From Ligustrum vulgare (taxonomy: Eukaryota > Streptophyta > Magnoliopsida > Lamiales > Oleaceae), in contig OY743170.1 in assembly GCA_963555705.1 (NCBI GenBank), positions 9,525,096-9,589,095 of the forward strand: a stretch of DNA of 64,000 nucleotides. Direction: 5' to 3'. Below, one piece after another: positions 33,401 to 45,875 of the stretch (position 1 is its first letter; the number at the start of each line of letters is the position of its first letter). The notes under the pieces are model-generated. The model worked only from the letters and a program-made list of their open reading frames with translations, was not told the DNA's origin and made no database searches. The position numbers and the translations under genes were made by a program.

Positions 33401-33825
33401 AACCAATCTGACATGTGTCCATAATTATTACAAAACTGTACATCACCTCAAGTTCAAAGCACTTACACCATCAAGCACATAAAAAATATCTACTTTTCTT
33501 GCTGCCCAATTCATCTGCTTATCTTTTATACTCTTACTATATTTTATATTCATTTAATATATAAAATATCTTCTGTATTTGTATGTGTGTATATATATAT
33601 ATGTATATATATAACAATGTTTACAACAACATTTCATACTGTCGGATCACAAAAACAAACCTATTTCCACTACATCCTTAACAATACACCTACCACCACA
33701 GCGATTACACTGTCACTACCGAAGAAGGTCGCTATCTTCACACTCTAATTATGTGCAAATTTTTCCTATAATATATACTACTTTGTTATTTGTTCTTATC
33801 TGCAAATAATTATTCCTCCACAAAA
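30482..33825 (+). other. Helitron interior between captured exons and RPA-like gene
   Basis: Mostly T-rich non-coding DNA with two exon-like pieces (about 32018-32116 with donor GTATAA, and 32372-32460 between TTGCAG and GTAAAT). A 51-bp tandem duplication (GTTCCTAAATCCTCCAGCAC, about 33325-33425) lies 400 bp before the RPA-like start, and an AT microsatellite at 33590-33610. No other gene seen. Confidence 0.5.
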
Positions 33826-36277
33826 ATGGAAACAAACTACAAGTTCATCAACGATATTGCACCCGGAAACGACGACTGGGAATGCAAGATTGTAGTTCTC
33901 GAAAAAACATGCCCTAAGGTTGGACAAAAGGCCAACGGAAAATATCAACATCTGTGGCTCATGGATTCTCAAGTTCCTTAATATTATGTTTGCAATCAGC
34001 TTATCAAAATTTTTATTATATTTTTATCATCATTTTCAACATCATTTGTGTCTCCATAATAAAACTTATATGTAAATTCGTACAACAAAACAAAGTGCAG
34101 GCAACTATTTTTAGTGATGTTGATATCAAAGCTCTTAAGGACACTTTAACACCACTGAAAAACATACTCAATATCAAAAGTTACAGTTAGAGTGCCTCCT
34201 ACTCATATCAGAGCTTCAGTTGGGGATATTCAGTGGATACTAAGCGGGGCCTCTCGAATCATTGACATAGATGAAGACTATAGTTCTTTCGCTGAGGCTT
34301 ACTTTTCCTTTACCCCATTTCATGAACTTCATCAGTATGTTCACTCCGCACCAGATATAGGTCACCTCCTTCATCACAAACTCCTTATTTTAAATGACAA
34401 ATCACATGTTCTGTTTCATAAAAACCTAATTATTATTATAACATGCATAATCCTCAACTCTTAACTATCACAGGAGTGGCAGGAATAGTTGTCAACGTTG
34501 GCCCCACGAGGCAGGTTCAAAATTCTTGGAACACCGACAGTACAGTACAACACATAGTTCTGATCGATGAAAGGTAAGTTCAATATACACTGATGCTTTA
34601 CCCACATCCCATCTCCCATCCTCATTTGTTTTACCTGCATGTATACTTTTATACTCCAACCATAGTCTACAAGCCGTCACTCTCACACTATGGGATTGTC
34701 AATCTGATGGTGAGCAACTAGCTGAGTTTCTAATGAAAAGGACATTGCTTGTTGCAAACCATGTCAAAGTAACATTGTACAATGGTGAGTTCAGAGCAAT
34801 TAATTGTATTCTATATATTTACCTGCCACCACACTTCTTTCATGATTAATTTGTATCATTCAGGAATTTCACTGTCCACTAAATCAGGAACCACACTTCT
34901 CATTAATCCAGTGTTCCAAAAATTGAACTATCTTAGCACCTGGTAACTGATTCACTTTCTTTCAAAAATATTTTTTTCTGTTAACTCACCCTATTCCCTG
35001 GATGGGTACTTATGTCTGTACGTATATATTAACTTAACCTATAATGCACCATATTTTTTATTACAGGGCTTCCAACTGTAGCCAAATGATACTTAACCTA
35101 ATTTCACTACAAGATTATGAATTCATCAAACCATCAACAATAGGATCTCCAACACATAACAGGTTCAGCAACATTGCAAATATTTCCAGCCCTCTCACCA
35201 AGGTAATCTACTCTGATCTAAATATATATGTTATTTATTAACTCTCTTATTTCCTTGCGTATATAATTTATTCCACCAAATGTACAAACATATACCCCAA
35301 ATTGCAGCATGCACAAGGAACTAAGTTCTGGGTCAAAGGTACAATTTCTTTGATTAACAACACAACCCCTCTCTGGTACATGTCCTGTGGTTTCTGTGCA
35401 AAATCCTCGACTGCTTCGTTACATGAAGTTTACAAATGTAACTATTGTACGCAACCAAATGCAATATCAACTCCAAGGTTTTACATCACACCCTTGTCAT
35501 TCAACCTTACTATACTAAATACAACACACATAACTTACCACTTATTTGTAATTTACTGTAACAAATCAAATTTCCACACCATCTACACAGTTTAGCACTG
35601 CATTCACTTTCTATATCTATATATACAACAACCACACCAATTATATGTCTCCATATTTTAAATTTTCTTCCACTTCCTAACAATTCACTATCTTTCATAT
35701 TCAATGTACCATGAAGGGCACGTTGCACCATTGAAGTAAAGGATGAAACAGGAACTATAAGAGCTTCAATGATTGGCCCTCCAGCTGAACAATTCTTGGG
35801 ACTACCGTCACTCGATCTGATGAACCCATTACACAGTGTATATATAAGCCTATTAAAATTAATTTTTTCTATACCTACCAATAATTTATTCATGTGCTCA
35901 CTTCCAAACATTCAATACAGGTATACTCTGCATCACCTACTGCTCTTCATTTGAAGTACTCAGACATGACGCATTCCATTCATCTCAAAACGGGAACTCC
36001 AGATCCTTGCACAGGAACCACAAGGTTTACAATAATCTATATTGTTGAAAACAAGGATCCTTCAACAACACCATCACAATTGCCGGAACACATGATAGAT
36101 ATTGACAATACTCAGCATTCATCAGGATCTCCTCTTAACATAGATCAGCCAATCTCCTCAGTCAGAAAAACCCTGCACTTTGGTGATGCTAACAAATCAG
36201 ACAAAAAGAAAGCTAAGATTTCTGTGTCCAATGTTCCTGGTCCTGCAGATGATGAAGAAGTTGATGTTGACGGCTAA
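33826..36277 (+). pseudogene. Helitron RPA1-like OB-fold gene, one frameshift
   Basis: Exons: 33826-33972, about 34084-34360, 34474-34573, 34666-34784, 34864-34942, 35067-35202, 35308-35477, 35717-35837 and 35921-36277. Phases join correctly from exon 3 on. The first OB fold has HLWLMDSQ and QATIF; a second has VTLTLWD; a C-terminal domain has a zinc ribbon (CGFC...CNYC, exon 7). The family binds single-stranded DNA; Helitrons carry such genes beside RepHel, presumably to aid replication. In exon 2 a run of five A (34158-34162) puts the downstream homologous part one base out of frame, and the exon 2 acceptor is not obvious. The last exon ends in a Lys-rich then acidic tail. Confidence 0.75.
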
Positions 36278-36759
36278 CTTCTTCTACTACACTAAATGCT
36301 TTTGGCCCCTTTTTGTCTTTGTCAATATGTATGTTAACCTATCTACCTAAGTTGTATTTTGGGTACAGAACATGCTCCTCTAACTATAGTTTTTGTCACC
36401 AAGCATATCTGTACAAAAACCTTTATCACCTTGTCGAACTACCTTTTCTATAAATAAAATGTTCCGCTGATAATTACCCTGTTCTTATTCTCTGCATTTT
36501 AAATATTCACTTTCATTATTCCCTTAATCAATGTCACTTCAATTATTTTTTTCTTATTTATATGACTACTGCTACACACTTGTGTGCCTTCAAAACTTAA
36601 ATGCCCCCATAAAATCTTTTCTGCTTCATCCACCATTTAATTAATTTCATCACATACATTCACATTACTCTTTCAAAACATATTTCACTAACAATCATTT
36701 TTCTTTCACATCATTGCTACTGCTTTAAACACTATCGTAACTTCCATATAATACTTCTT

Positions 36760-36784
36760 CGTGCAACGCACGTTTCAGACCTAG
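36760..36784 (+). mobile_element. Helitron 3' terminus (hairpin plus CTAG)
   Basis: CGTGCAACGCACG (36760-36772) makes a short perfect stem with a 3-base loop, followed by TTTCAGAC and CTAG (36781-36784), then T. This matches the plant Helitron 3' end and closes the element about 500 bp after the RPA-like stop codon. Confidence 0.75.
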
Positions 36785-37475
36785 TAATATAATATGTGGC
36801 TCAGAATATTTTTCATATATTTGATGAATCCAATAATATATTGTCTAAAACTTGATTACCATCTGAAATGTTGCATACGGAAGCTTATAACTAGGCAAAA
36901 TTACTTTCCACTTCAATTAATTAGCTGAGTTAATCTTGATTAAGAAAGTAATATACCCCACTCAAGTTGTCTTTGTAGTAAGACAAGACAAATTGGAAAA
37001 GCGAGTCGGTCTTCTGTACTTTTGATTTGATTAAAAGCCAAAAGGTCCAAAAAGTGGTTTCTTTTCATACGAGCATGGACAAAGTAGAAAAACAAGAAAA
37101 GCAGCCATTTCACTTTTTAGCTAAATCTCTCGTAATTTTCCTTTTCTCAACTGAAAAGCCACTACCTGTTCAGCGTCAAGCTTGCTGATTTTTGGGTATG
37201 GTGGGCGGCTGAGAAGTAATGTTGAGACAGACAAATCAAGAAAATTAAGAGGATTTTGCTTTAGATCTGGGGTCACGGGAGTTGTGAGGGGTGGTATCGT
37301 GGTTCATTTCGTATAGACACTAAGTTGGTAACTTTTTTGTTCTTGCTCTTTTTGTTTGCATACTATTAAGCAGAAGAAGAAGAAGAAGAAGAAGAAGAAA
37401 TCTTGAAATTTTCTTTGGATTTTAGCCTTGTTTTCTGAGAATATTTGAGTTTTTGGAGTGTTAATTGATTCTGTA
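36785..37475 (+). promoter_or_regulatory. Upstream region and 5' UTR of the RLCK gene
   Basis: The interval between the Helitron end and the kinase ATG. A GAA microsatellite at 37372-37400, common in plant 5' UTRs, lies 76 bp before the ATG. From about 37070 the sequence is homologous to the upstream region of the second kinase copy, so promoter DNA was included in the duplication. No TATA box could be fixed. Confidence 0.5.
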
Positions 37476-39793
37476 ATGGGGATATGCTTGAGCAATCAAA
37501 TCAAGGCTGAGAGCCCTTTTCATACTGGTAAAGTTATCTTTTGAATAACGTCTTTCTCTATGTTATTGTTTCAGTTTTTCGAATATGGTAAAGCTTCACC
37601 TCTGTTTAGGGTCCGTTTGGCGGGACTTTTAATTATTTTTTTAATTAGCTCATGTAGCACTCCACTATATGTTTCTTCTCTGTGCTATAGTTGCTAAGTT
37701 TTTTGAATATAGATGGAATATGTGAGCTGCAAATGAAATTACAGTTCATGTCCTTTTCATTTGCTGAGTTAAGGGTAATTTGTCTTAAATCTCCTACTGA
37801 ACCTGCCATGAAAGAACAAAAAGATAGGGTCTATTTTTATCTACAGGTTTATCTACATGCTTTCTGCTTGAAGTATAGTTAATTTTTAAGAATTTGGAAA
37901 CGAAAAGTGATGATTTTGAATTTATAGTTAATTCGAGCAGCAAGGCCTCGTCGACTCCTTGGAGTGAGGGTGAGATCTTGCAGTCCTCCAACTTGAAGAG
38001 CTTCACATTCAGTGATCTTAAAGCAGCCACAAGAAACTTTCGCCTGGACAGTGTATTAGGGGTAGGGGGTTTCGGTTCCGTTTACAAAGGATGGGTTGAT
38101 GAACACTCACTTGCAGCATCAAAGCCTGGGGCTGGGATGGTGATAGCTGTTAAGAGGCTAAACCAAGAAGGGTGGCAGGGTCACAAGGAATGGTTGGTAT
38201 GTACAATTTTCACCTTAAACTCCTCAACTTTATCAAGAAGTAAGTCAATTTTGTAACCAAAAATGCTGTTCACAGTTGAAAATATGTACTTGGAAACTTG
38301 TTAAGCATATTTGTCACTTAATTTTGTTATAAGCATAAAAACTTTGTAAGCATATCTGTTTAATAATTTAAGTAATATGCATTTACTTAAAGTAGATTTG
38401 ACAATTAATGCCTGCAATGCAATTATAATAAAGTGCAAACATACAGCTGTGATGGCAATAACATGAATTAAGTAGTTGTACACTTTGATAATTTCCTTTT
38501 TCATTGATAAACTTTACATTTGAATTTTCAGGCAGAAATCAACTATCTTGGGCAGCTTCGCCATCCTAATCTCGTGAAATTAATTGGTTACTGCTTAGAA
38601 GATGACCACAGACTTTTGGTTTATGAGTTCATGCCCAAAGGTAGCATGGAGAATCATCTATTCAGGAGTGAGTTCAATATACCCCCTTATGCATACCATA
38701 GTGTGATATATTGATGGATATTGCTAAATATCGAATACTGGTTGACACGATGGTTTTGTATCGAATTAGGAGGTTCTTACTTCCAGCCACTTTCGTGGAG
38801 CCTACGAATGAAAATTGCTCTAGGTGCTGCAAGAGGACTTGCCTTTCTTCACAGTGCTGAGACAATAGTGATATATCGAGACTTCAAGACTTCTAATATC
38901 TTGCTTGGTTCGGTAAGTATAAAATCTTGCTTGCTCTAGTCAAGAGAGTTTTGCATGGAAATTTTGAACATTTTATTTTTTAAGCATGGTTTATATTCAT
39001 TTTTATGACTTCTGAATGGTTAACATGTAATTTTGCTTCTTGTGATTTTGATTGGCAGAACTACAATGCAAAACTTTCTGATTTTGGGTTGGCAAGGGAT
39101 GGGCCATCTGGTGATAAGAGTCACGTCTCAACTCGAGTTATGGGAACTTACGGATACGCTGCTCCTGAGTATCTATCCACAGGTACTCATGTCACACAGT
39201 TTCCTCCCTAGAACTTTACTGGACTGATAAGAGTTCATCAACTGGTTTTTTGCTTTAACTTGCATTTTTCATTCATTAGTCAATAGTGCACGCTGTCCTA
39301 ATAGACCTTTTTCGTTTTGTGCTTTTGGGGAAGGCCAGGCCATTTAACTACCAAGAGTGATGTATATAGCTTTGGTGTGGTACTTTTAGAAATTATATCT
39401 GGTAAGAAAGCAATAGACAAGAATCGGCCAACGGGGGAACATAATCTGGTTGAATGGGCAAAACCTTATCTGATGAACAAACGTCGAATGTTGCGCATTC
39501 TAGACCCCCGTCTTGAAGGCCAGTACTCAACAGGTCAAGCCTCAAAGGTAGCCACCCTTGCGCTTCATTGCTTATGCGTGGAACCCAAGTTGAGGCCAAA
39601 GATGTACGAGGTCGTAACTGCTTTAGAACAGGTTCAAGAGTCGAAGGGCACTTCAAAAAATTATCAAAACAGTCACAAATCAAGTCATAACAGCCAACCT
39701 CAAAAGGGACATAGGTCGTACCGAAGCAGTGCTGAAGAAACTCGTGGAGTAACGGCTTATCCGAGACCTTCAGCTTCCCCGCTTTACGCGTAA
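37476..39793 (+). CDS. Receptor-like cytoplasmic kinase, RLCK-VII/PBL (APK1-like)
   Basis: Six exons (37476-37527, 37928-38196, 38532-38667, 38770-38912, 39059-39182, 39339-39793) join in frame to 392 residues, the family's usual size. MGICLSN at the N-terminus gives an N-myristoylation glycine and a palmitoylation cysteine for plasma-membrane anchoring. Kinase motifs are complete: GVGGFGSV loop, AVKRL lysine, [11 protein letters not shown] catalytic loop, SDFGLAR, and the [15 protein letters not shown] activation segment. PBL kinases relay signals from cell-surface immune and growth receptors. The C-terminal tail is Ser/His/Asn-rich. Relative to the other copy, about 95 bp around the start of exon 2 is deleted; the acceptor ATTTATAG at 37920-37927 restores the frame. 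Closest named relatives are likely PBL9/10/11, but the exact orthologue is not claimed. Confidence 0.92.
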
Positions 39794-40180
39794 GATAAGA
39801 AACGGAGGCATGGCAGTCTTATGGTGATTTAGGGTGAACTTCTTGCTGGATAACTATATTTTGGAAGGCATGTACAGTTTTTATTGTGCCAACATGCTTT
39901 TGTACTTTGAGATAGGACAGCTTTCTGGTTTATTATACAGCATGCTGTTGGAAACGTTGTAGGATGTTTTTAGCATGGAAATCTTTAATTTTTTCAAAAA
40001 TATTTAATGGTGTATGTTGTTGAGGATGTTCATCCATGAATGTCAAGAATCCTAGTTAACTGTAAGATAATTGATCGTCCTTGTGTTTCTGTTGACAATG
40101 CAATGAGATTCTTGTCTTGAACTTGGAACTTATATCTGGAATTGTATACTGCTAAGTAATTAAAACCAAGAAATAAACCA
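39794..40180 (+). other. 3' flank of the RLCK gene, shared with copy 2
   Basis: Homologous to 50587-50936 plus 51240-51330, showing that the duplicated unit extends about 400 bp past the stop. No canonical AATAAA is evident close to the stop. Confidence 0.6.
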
Positions 40181-40639
40181 AAAATCAAGAAAATGGAACT
40201 CTGTGCCTGCTCTTGTGCACAGTTTACACATTCAAATCAGGCTACAACCGAGCTCGTGCCTGCCTTCACATGAATCAACTACTTTCTTTAGAATTGCAAA
40301 GCTTCGTTAGGATAAAGTTTTATTTCCTGTAGTACGTTGCACACAGCATTCTAAAAAAGAATCTTGAAAGTGGGCGATAGTACCCTAGTGATTGAATCAC
40401 TTGGATTAATAATGAAAAAAAAAAACTCTCCTCCTAATCTTGGTCTATATCAAATCAATAATCTATTTGGATATCACCAAAACTTGGAGAGGAAGATTCA
40501 GTTTGTGTTGTGTTGTGTTGTGTGTAGAGTGATTAATTAAATTAAATCTACTAAATAATGATAAAGTGACTAATTAAAAGTCTTGTAACTAACCAAATCA
40601 ATAACAATCATTAATCAAGATCAATGAACCTAATTGCTT

Positions 40640-41392
40640 CTTAGAGCAAATGCACTTCAAAAAAAGACTTGAGACGTTAATAAATTGACGAAATGGGTTA
40701 AAAATATTTTTCCAATGCACAAGATCAATTACAATGTTAAGTTAACGTGGCTAAAAAAAAAAATTTACAATGTCAACTGCTTCATCTACATATTGATGTT
40801 CCACTTGACTGAATGAGTCAGCATTAATTTATTTTATAATTATTTTAACTATATTAAAAAGGAACGTGGGCGTCATAACATGAAGATTTTCATTGAAAAT
40901 TATTTCTGATCAAACACTTTTTTATTACTTTGATTCGAAGTTTTCATGATTATATTAAATTTAAGATTAATGATTTTTAAAAAAAAATATGCATTTTAAT
41001 AAATTTAATTTATCAATAAAAAATTATCGCTAAATAAAGTTATATAAAAATATTAGTCATTGAAATATCTTAACAAAGTAACAACAAAAACTAATAATTT
41101 AAGATTAATAAATAAATTTTAGTCTGTAATAATTAAAAAAATCTCATAATAAATTTAACTACCAAAATAAAATATAAAAATGAAATATAATCTAAGAAAA
41201 TAACATTTATAGTTTATAATAACAAAAAAACTAATATTATATTAATCATTTTGTGAATAAGTTATTATTTTTAAATTTTAAAAAAAATGTCACGTAATCA
41301 ACAATATTTATCCACGTTTTCTATAAATCTGTCAATTTCATTGCCATGTCAGCTTCAATTGACCTAGTGTACTGGAGATAGTCTTAAGTAAC
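40640..41392. mobile_element. Non-autonomous DNA transposon with ~45-bp degenerate ends
   Basis: The left end (TTAGAGCA...TCCAATGCACAAGATCAATT) and the reversed right end (TTAAGACTATCTCCAGTACACTAGGTCAATT, in parts) align, with related CAATG/GCCATG blocks behind. The interior is extremely AT-rich and non-coding. Ends of the GAGC-TCTCCA type are common in plant MITEs. Superfamily not determined. Confidence 0.5.
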
Positions 41393-43994
41393 ACAATTCA
41401 AGTCACATTTTCTAAACTAATCAACTTACTAAAAGTGAGATGTATACCCTAACCCATAAATCAATGTTGGTCAGACATACCATTCCGTTAATTCTCCACT
41501 TTGGCTCATCAACATTACTCAATGGATTATCCACAAAAATACTCTACTTTTAGGGATCAAACTGAAATTTACTTAAATTTTATAAAAACTTGAAAATTAC
41601 TTATAATAAAATCGTAAAAACTAAAAAATACTTCATAATTCCATAAAGTATCATAATCTAATACTTATTATCTTTCTCAAATCTGTTAGTATCACAATAT
41701 GATACTTATGATACTTTTTAAATTTTTTTAAGTATCACAGTCTGATACTTTACAGATTTTATCAAGCAATTTTCACACAATGTATTCTCTACATTTGCTC
41801 CACAGCCACCACCACCACCATCACCGAACAACACCCACCAGCAAAATTGAACCATAAGACACAACTTCAATTTTGTATTTCAACTAATCACCAGTCAAGA
41901 AGCAGTTAGTGATCGAAGTGAGAAAAATCAGAAAATTGCCAGGAAGAAACGGGGGGAAAAAAGGTGGTGGCTTGGTGGTGTGAGGCAAGAAGTTGTTGAA
42001 GCTAGTGACTGATTAGAAGAAGCAAACCGTGAGAGAGAGAAGTGCAGAGGCTTTGAAGGAGACTGTCATTTTACAAAGTTCGACCACCGGCCGACCAAGA
42101 ACTGAACAAAGACAACTAGTAGCACCACATAGTCTAGGTGAACTCTCGACCAGACTTTGGGGGTAACTGACGGCCAGCAACGACGATTTTATCGAAAAAT
42201 CAAAAGGAAAACCGGAGCTTCAATCCATGATTTCGGCCATATCGTTAATCCGATCGTGAAATGGTCACCACCGTTGGCATCGCGATGAAGAGGAGCATCT
42301 GCTGGTGCATTGGGCATTTTGGAGTTGGAGGTGGTAGGCTCGAGAAGGAAGACGGGCATGTCCGTATTTTTCATTTTTCTTTTGTGTGTAGTAAACATCA
42401 GTTTTGTTACTTTAAGACAGTAATTTGTGCAATTAACCCTTACTCAATTCTCTTTGGTTGCTTGTGCATCATCACCATCTTGAGGTCTTACTATTCTCAT
42501 CATAGCCCTCCGGATGTTGTTAGGCATAAGATTCGATAAATCTCCACCTTGATATCAAGAATCTTTGTACAAGGGAATAAAATCTCTTTGTACCCTTCTA
42601 ATTATTCTTCTTAATTTTGTATTAACTAATTTTAAAAAAAATATAAATTATATTAATCTTATTCAATTAACACCTGATTTATGAAAATATAAGTTAAACA
42701 TCTTATTTTTTAAAAGTAAAATTATTCTTTGTTTGGAAAAATGTTACTTATAAATTTTATTTATAAACAACGACATGTCAACATTTCATTGTCCATTTTT
42801 TAAGTAAAAAATGGTAGATAAAATTATGAAAATCTTTAAATAGTCAAAATGGTTAAATTTCTTTTAAAAAATAATCAAATGGGATATTGCCACATGATTA
42901 TTTATAAAACAAAATATATAACCAACATTTTACCAAATAGAGGCTAAATGGTAGGTTTGTCGTAATTTTCCAATTTTATCATACACACATTGTGCTTGCA
43001 ATGGATAATTCCAAGTTAGGCCGAGTGTCTGAGCCCATTCCAAGCCCAATTAGATTAGAACGCGTGGAAATTATATCCACTTTCACTTTTAAAGATCAAA
43101 ATTCATAAATAAGATCAAACTTATATTATTTCAAAAATCAGGTCTAAAATTCAAGTTTTAAATAATTAAGAAATTTACTTAATAATATAATATTCCATTA
43201 ATTATTCAACAACATCACAATTTTAAACCACAAAATACCACTTCAAACTCTAATTATTTCTCTTTCCATCCCTATATTCAACCCTTCATCTCTCAAATCT
43301 CAGCTTCACCCACGCGGTCGCACCCATCGTCGTAAAAAACCTTACTGATACTAATGTCGCAGGCATGTCGTTGCCAACGAGGTAAGAAGCGGCATCGATT
43401 TTAAGGTAAGCGGCAACGATTCAAGCGCACAGTCGACTGCACATCTGCTTCAATCAAGGGCACAGTTGCTACATTGATCGCTCAGACCGTGTTCTTGGGT
43501 GGTGGTAGATGGTGATGTGGTGGTTGTGGGTGGTGATGGAATTGGTAGTGTCCGATCTGATGGGTTTCAAGGACCAAGGAGGAAGATTCTCCTTTCTGTA
43601 ATGGTTCGGCGCAGGCACATTTCAACTATGCACTTTAGGGTAACAATATTCATGAATCTGGGATTAAGAAATAGGAGGTTTGGCTGTTGACATTGAAGGT
43701 TTCAATATGGCTATGGATAAGGCAAGGGAAAGATCAATGAGTGACGTAAAGAAATTGCTATTTTGATATGTTGTGATCTAAAAAATTTACGTTTTGTGAC
43801 CTGAAATTATATTGTATTGTGACCTTAATATATATAATTAATAAATTCTTTTCAATTATTTAATTTAGTTAATTAATTATAATTATAACTTGATTTTTGA
43901 ATTTTTTTAACTTATATCTTAGAACGCACGTCCAATACGTGTAATGCCAGAGACTATACAAATTCTATGGGCCATAATTTCATGGATATAAATC
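41393..43994. other. Non-coding DNA with short repeats
   Basis: No supported gene. Around 41650-41760 AGTATCA and TGATACT alternate, giving small palindromes. A CCACCA-rich stretch lies at 41806-41840. A weak Tourist-like pair (TTTGTTTGG near 42728 and CCAAATAGAGGC near 42930) may mark an old MITE. Short ORFs at 42261 and 43499 are low-complexity and unsupported. Confidence 0.5.
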
Positions 43995-44490
43995 TTTCAA
44001 CAATTTGCATGGTACATGGGAAATCCTAAATTAAAACCATTTTTTTGAGAGTAATCTACATATTATAACGATAAATCGTCCCATACTAGGGATGTCAACG
44101 GGGCGAGGAATACCCGAACCCGACGGGAACCCGTCCTGAACGGGACGAGGAACCTCCGACAAAGATAAGGATGGGAATGAAATAGTATTCTTGAATCGGG
44201 GACGGGGATGACCATCTTATGCCATCCCCGATTTACACATCCTCGACCTGCCCCCGTCCTCGCCCACGCCTTGTCCTCGATTAAATGAGGACGAATCAGG
44301 GATGAGGACGGTAAATCTTTAACGAAACGGAGATAGGGAAAGGTATCCTCGCCACATATTCGCTCTATTGCCATTCATATCCCGTACAACTTGGAGATAA
44401 AGGAAGGCATACAATCGAGCTAGGGTGGAATATAGCAAACGTTATCAGAATGTGGGTCACTTTATCTTCATCTCTTATAATAAAATGAGA
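43995..44490 (+). repeat. Dispersed repeat, copy B, with hAT-type insert
   Basis: Homologous to 5727-5935 on both sides of the insert at 44087-44379. Left part: TTTCAACAATTTG to GATAAATCG; right part: AACTTGGAGATAAAGGAAGGC to GTGGGTCACTTTATC. Non-coding. Confidence 0.7.
44087..44379. mobile_element. hAT-type element with GGGGCGAGG core
   Basis: A 293-bp insert starting TAGGGATGTCAACGGGG, flanked by TCCCATAC (44079-44086) and TCCCGTAC (44380-44387), an 8-bp duplication with one mismatch. The reverse end reads TATGAATGGCAATAG, a diverged terminal repeat. Comparison with the empty copy at 5.8 kb confirms a discrete insertion. A minus-strand ORF across it is an artefact of composition. Confidence 0.8.
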
Positions 44491-45557
44491 AGAGTAACAT
44501 AAGAACGGCAACTGGACAACAAAAATTATTGTCTTTTCAAAGAAACTGTCCAATGATATTGTTATCACGTTTATAAACAAATTTTACCAAACTGGAGTTT
44601 GAAACAAATCTCTTTATTTTTCAACCGTATATTTATCAATAAAATAATATTATACGAAAAATAAAATAAAATTCTTACTTTTTAACCACACATTCTCTTA
44701 AAATAACTATTCCGAGAAACAATTTCTTTAAATAAAAAATAAGGCTTAAACGGGGGATTCTTATGAAAACATCAGAATTGCACTGCTGCCCGCATCGAGC
44801 AATCGATGCTGAGGTGGCAACGGGGCAGCGGACAAAATTTTGAGGACCAATATTCTGTTCTCCACCACACGCACCCACTCCCATATTTTCAGTTTTTTTG
44901 TTTTCCATCGTTGTCTTGACTTTTATTTTCTAAAAAATTCAAATTATTCTCACTATTTTAATCTATATACTATATAGTATTTTAACATGTAAATTGACGT
45001 TGAGATGATCCCCCCACCCCAAAAGAAAAAAATCGACAGAAGATCTGTGAGATCTTGATCCCATTAGAGGCTCCCACCCCGAACAATTGGATCCATTGGA
45101 TGGGTTCAAGGCTAGCCTTCCACTCCGCTCCTGCTCAAAAGATCGTTAAAATTTCTTTCCTAATTAAAAAATAACAAATAATAAAAAAGGTAAAAGTAAT
45201 TAAACTATATAAACGGGGCACTAAATAGGGCAGGAAGATTGACACGCCCCCGCCCTGTCTTGAATCTGACACATTGTCATCTCTAAATTGACATAAATCC
45301 CATAAATTATTGAAATTGTGCAAACTTATTCTTACTTTCGAGAATTAAAAAAATACTTAAGTTGAAGTATTGATCGTCTATTTTTCTTGCAAGAAAAATT
45401 AGAGTCATTACCTGATAAATATGTAAATAAGTGCACACTTAAACATGTTTTGTTATTGAGTTCAATTTTATAGCAAACATTTTAAAATAATCACACAACA
45501 TTCATAACTGAAATAGGAAATTATTAATCTTACATCGACATAATACAAACTGAATCA

Positions 45558-45875
45558 TTATGAAAAATAATTGATGAATTTCAGATTCGCATTATCGTAG
45601 TTGTTACTGACAGTACTCGGGAATCCATCATTTTGCGTGTCATTAGATACATGAGAACTCCCCAGAGGACTAACAGATGCTTCTTCACCCGACCTAATGT
45701 CTTGAATCTTATTTTGCAAATCTGTCATCTCGTTGAGGAGAAAATCAATATTAGCTTTAGGGAATTTCTTCTCCAACTCTTCCACCATATCTGTGTATGC
45801 AATTAAGTATTTGGAAGAACCCTTAAAGCGCTCCACATCTTCATCAAAAGAGGCCCGTGCAGCCAAATCGGTTTC
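45558..45875 (-). pseudogene. Unidentified exon-like fragment
   Basis: A minus-strand frame of about 105 codons with no ATG at its start includes KYLIAYTDMVEELEKKFPKA and DFLLNEMTDLQNKIQD, a helical, charged region, then a Ser/Asn-rich tail ending at 45558. Codon use is less AT-biased than the flanks, suggesting past coding. No splice context or neighbour helps. It may be part of a transposon-encoded or host protein; I do not recognise it. Confidence 0.35.

Larger units (their letters stand above)
22163..36784 (+). mobile_element. 5'-truncated Helitron with captured exons
   Basis: It has the PIF1-like helicase half of a RepHel protein at its left end, an RPA1-like gene near its right end, and a Helitron 3' terminus at 36760-36784. 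Helicase plus RPA1-like ORF is the known coding set of autonomous plant Helitrons, and gene-fragment capture between them is common. The 5' TC end and the HUH replication-initiator (Rep) domain are absent, so the element is defective. The left limit is set at the start of helicase homology and is approximate. Confidence 0.75.

Noticed and set aside
42261..42539. 92-codon ORF
   Set aside because: No domain, Met-start by chance in mixed-composition DNA, and an equally long ORF lies on the opposite strand.
43921..43955. ACGCACGT...ACGTGTAATGCC considered as another Helitron 3' end
   Set aside because: No proper hairpin-to-CTRR spacing; no CTAG/CTRR terminus follows.
44063..44374. 103-codon minus-strand ORF
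   Set aside because: Coincides with the GC-rich hAT-type insert at 44087-44379; composition artefact.
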